Origin: Apostichopus japonicus
Taxonomy: Eukaryota > Echinodermata > Holothuroidea > Aspidochirotida > Stichopodidae
Assembly: GCF_037975245.1 (NCBI RefSeq)
Contig: NC_092576.1
Coordinates: forward strand, 20,461,611-20,525,610
Length of the DNA: 64,000 nucleotides
Direction of reading: 5' to 3'
This document shows, in pieces, positions 61,818-64,000 of the stretch (position 1 is the stretch's first letter; each line of letters opens with the position of its first letter). A program made the position numbers and the translations under genes. The notes beneath the pieces were generated by a model that saw only the letters and a program-made list of their open reading frames with translations, made no database searches and was not told the DNA's origin.

Positions 61818-63381
61818 CTACGCCTCTGTCCCTGTTGGAATGGCCAGTTTATCTGCCACAATGAAGAATTGTTTGGGGTTCAATTCTGGTCCGAGAGATA
61901 GGATGAAAGGCTGCCAATATTGTCCTTGTCTGCCCTGTGCTGCGCTCTCAATATCTGTGCCCTCCTGTTTGGTGAAGATAAAAATAAATGTGATAAAGGA
62001 CAAGCAATATGGTATGAATCAAAACATTCTTAAAAAAAGATATGTTGAGAGGTAGAGTTCGATGTGGACTAGACTAGAATAATATTTAGGAGAGAATGGA
62101 GAAAGAAGAACATGACTGGCATTGTACGAAGGAGATATATCAATTCATGATAGGCAGCAATATGTCATCCATGGTGGGTGAGATGTGTTATGTGAAGGTG
62201 GATTCAAATTCAACCTAACATTTATGGGTTATAATGTTGATTTTGGCAGGTACATGGTTACCAAGCAAGGTTTGTTGTTAGTTGTTTTCAGAAATTTCTC
62301 TTTTTAAGGATAAATTGTCCATGACATCTCCTGATTCCATTTCATCAGCATAGAAAACCAGTGAACAAGGAATATGATTTACATTTTAGCCTACTGATTT
62401 CACTAATATGTCTATCTGCTTGTAAAAGAAACTGATTTCATAAGATTAGTGAATGGTAATATTACTGTAAAATCTTATAGTAAAGACTGATGGCCCACTA
62501 TATGTTTAATAAAATAGCAAAAGCATACCAATTCTTTTCCAGTTTCCACATGATTTAAATACAATGGTAATTGTTTAACAGAATCGTGATAGCTTCATGC
62601 TGTAATGGCTGTAGCAGTAACTACATTTTTTTCAAATAATTAAGGGTGCTTACAATCTATGCATAATAGTACTGTGTTTTGCAATTTCTTCAGCATTGTT
62701 ATGTTCAAGTATTTGTTATGAGGTTAACCTAGCCTAGATTCATTTGGGACGATCGAGTACATATTGCAGTCCTGACAAGCGTGCTTATTCGCCCGACGAT
62801 TGGGTACATATGCAGGACAGGCGGGCTAATTTGCCAGACGATCTGGTACCGTGATAGCTTCATGCTGTAATGGCTGTAGCAGTAACTACATTTTTCAAAT
62901 AATTAAGGGTGCTTACAATCTATGCATAATAGTCCTTTGTTTTGCAATTTCTTGAGCATTATTATGTCCAAGTATTTGTTATGAGGTTAACCTAGCCTAG
63001 GCTAGATTCATTTTGGGACGATCGAGTACATATTGCAGGACAAGCGTGCTTATTCGCCCGACGATCGGGTACATATGCAGGACAGGCGAGCTGATTTGCC
63101 CGACGATCGGGTACATATGCAGGACCGGCGTGCTTATTCGCCGACGATCGTGTTAATAGGCCCCACCAATTATAACAACAGCCTATGCCCTATTTGCTAT
63201 GGTACAGCCTAGCTAGGCCTACCTCGCGCACAAGCCTAGAATAACTAACGTTACGAACTGCCAAGCTTTTATTCTGTATTAATTGGAAAACAACAAAAAA
63301 CATACATACCTTTCCCTCGAAAACTGTTTTCACTTCGTGGAAACCTTTATTTGTAAGGAAAGTTCTTAAAGACTCAGCCAT
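61818..63381 (-). CDS. Small two-exon gene inside the element (72 aa, unknown function)
   Basis: Exon 1 is 63381-63310 (MAESLRTFLTNKGFHEVKTV then FEGK, donor AAAG|GTATGT, phase 0). Exon 2 is 61964-61818 (acceptor tcttcaccaaacag), starting EGTDIESAAQGRQGQYWQPF and ending with TAG after a segment that includes LNPKQFFIVADKLAIPTG. The joined frame is 73 codons with stop. CCAAT-type motifs (on the minus strand, at about 63600 and 63674) lie 220-300 bp upstream of the ATG, as expected for a promoter. I do not recognise the family for certain; the exon 2 peptide has the look of a conserved internal piece of a longer protein, so it may be a truncated transposon-encoded product. Confidence 0.5.
62585..63149. 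repeat. 265-bp tandem duplication with nested cgacgatcgggtacatatgc repeats
   Basis: cgtgatagcttcatgctgta begins at 62585 and again at 62850, followed by near-identical sequence. Inside, units of cgcccgacgatcgggtacat atgcaggacaggcg recur about five times (62750-63149). Confidence 0.85.
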
Positions 63382-63479
63382 TGCTAATTTATAACCTTTA
63401 CTCTAGCTTAGACATACGGTCGTCTGTCTCGTTCATGCCTAGCTGTGTGTACGGCGTGCGTACGTACAGTACAGCGAGT

Positions 63480-63700
63480 ACCTGGCTAAGCGAAGAATAT
63501 AGTAGTATATATGTACACAAGTTGTAGCGCTCGTTGTCACTTGTTTTTTGTGCTGCGTATTTGCAAGTTTTCGGATGACGTAGGCGCATTTCTGTTCTCT
63601 GATTGGATACATTTTTCAGTGGAATACAGAGACTGAAAATGGTAAGATGCCATGCCACATGTGATTAGCTGATTGGTTAATACAGTCAGTCCAAAACAGC
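63480..63700 (-). promoter_or_regulatory. Possible promoter of the two-exon gene
   Basis: Two CCAATC motifs on the minus strand (seen as gattgg on plus near 63600 and 63673) and CpG-containing sequence (gtacggcgtgcgtacgtac) upstream of the ATG at 63381. No TATA box at standard spacing was identified. Position-based inference. Confidence 0.3.
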
Positions 63701-63825
63701 GACTGAACGGTGTAACTGATAATACAGTCTAAGTAGAGTGTTTCTCAGTCTAAACTCAGTGTATAACACTGAAAAAAATTTCAGTCTCAAAGAAGACTGA
63801 ATTCTTCAGTCTATCATTTTAAGAG

Positions 63826-63830
<5 letters not shown>

Positions 63831-63860
<30 letters not shown>

Positions 63861-63890
63861 ATATATATATATACATATACACATATATAT

Positions 63891-63954
<64 letters not shown>

Positions 63955-63969
63955 ATATATATAGATATT

Positions 63970-64000
<31 letters not shown>
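63831..64000. repeat. (TA)n-rich microsatellite to the window end
   Basis: TA runs interrupted by tgta, caca and agatat; continues to the last base. Confidence 0.95.

Larger units (their letters stand above)
59083..63829. mobile_element. Candidate DNA transposon, 4.7 kb, with AGACTGAA-rich inverted ends
   Basis: The left end tatactctcttaaaatgaga is matched in inverse orientation by the right end (tcattttaagagagtata at 63814-63831). The inverted similarity continues through several agactgaa/ttcagtct sub-repeats (left 59100-59390, right 63690-63812). Both ends sit in TA microsatellites, so a TA target duplication cannot be proved. The interior carries the two-exon minus-strand gene and a 265-bp tandem duplication (62585-63149), but no recognised transposase. 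It lies in an intron, or 5' of the visible exons, of the minus-strand mosaic gene. Superfamily unknown. Confidence 0.6.

Overview
This window looks like nuclear DNA of an invertebrate deuterostome, with an echinoderm (sea cucumber-like) genome as the best guess. The reasons are AT-rich sequence, spliced genes with GT-AG introns, a secreted arylsulfatase, mosaic extracellular proteins built almost entirely from phase-1 exons, a decayed CR1/L2-type retrotransposon and very heavy intronic minisatellites. The species assignment is inference. No prokaryotic features are present, and long repeat-derived reading frames (poly-Ser, poly-Leu, LIGYCNLLAF-type) are artefacts.

Layout. (1) About 295-20469, plus strand: 3' part of a mosaic receptor-like gene with exons for a short Cys-rich module, CUB, EGF, two Ig-like domains, EGF, a Tie-receptor-like Cys-rich segment and a short last exon with a stop. 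All junctions are phase 1. There is no kinase; a possible alternative last exon at 1788-1867 encodes a membrane segment and a stop. Its introns hold 27-, 55-, 111-, 30- and 42-bp tandem arrays. (2) 20470-30399: intergenic or intronic DNA with degenerate dispersed repeats and no convincing gene. (3) 30400-39019, plus strand: a complete six-exon arylsulfatase gene. The exon lengths sum to 1506 nt, giving a 501-aa protein with a signal peptide and all expected catalytic motifs. Its introns contain a 363-bp higher-order triplet array, an array built on its own splice donor, and a dead non-LTR fragment. (4) 39805-39969: an orphan duplicate of sulfatase exon 5 whose splice acceptor is damaged. (5) 41708-58987, minus strand: 3' part of a convergent gene for a large secreted mosaic protein. 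The order from N to C is VWD C-terminal part, SUSD2/mucin-like segment, sushi, C-type lectin, catalytically dead trypsin-like domain, LDLa and CUB. Twelve exons join without phase conflict to give 740 codons and a stop; the 5' end lies beyond the window. (6) About 59083-63829: a 4.7-kb candidate DNA transposon with long inverted ends full of AGACTGAA sub-repeats, carrying a small two-exon minus-strand gene (72 aa).

The two mosaic genes and the sulfatase all act, if functional, in the secretory pathway or outside the cell (recognition, adhesion or innate-immune-like surfaces for the mosaics; sulfate-ester hydrolysis for the sulfatase). I see no evidence that they are co-regulated. The most unusual structural signal is that two minisatellites start exactly in exon sequence and carry the splice donor in the repeat unit (111 bp at 11048-12390; about 30-60 bp at 33411-33755). 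All exon boundaries are by-eye calls from splice consensus plus phase and homology; no search was run.
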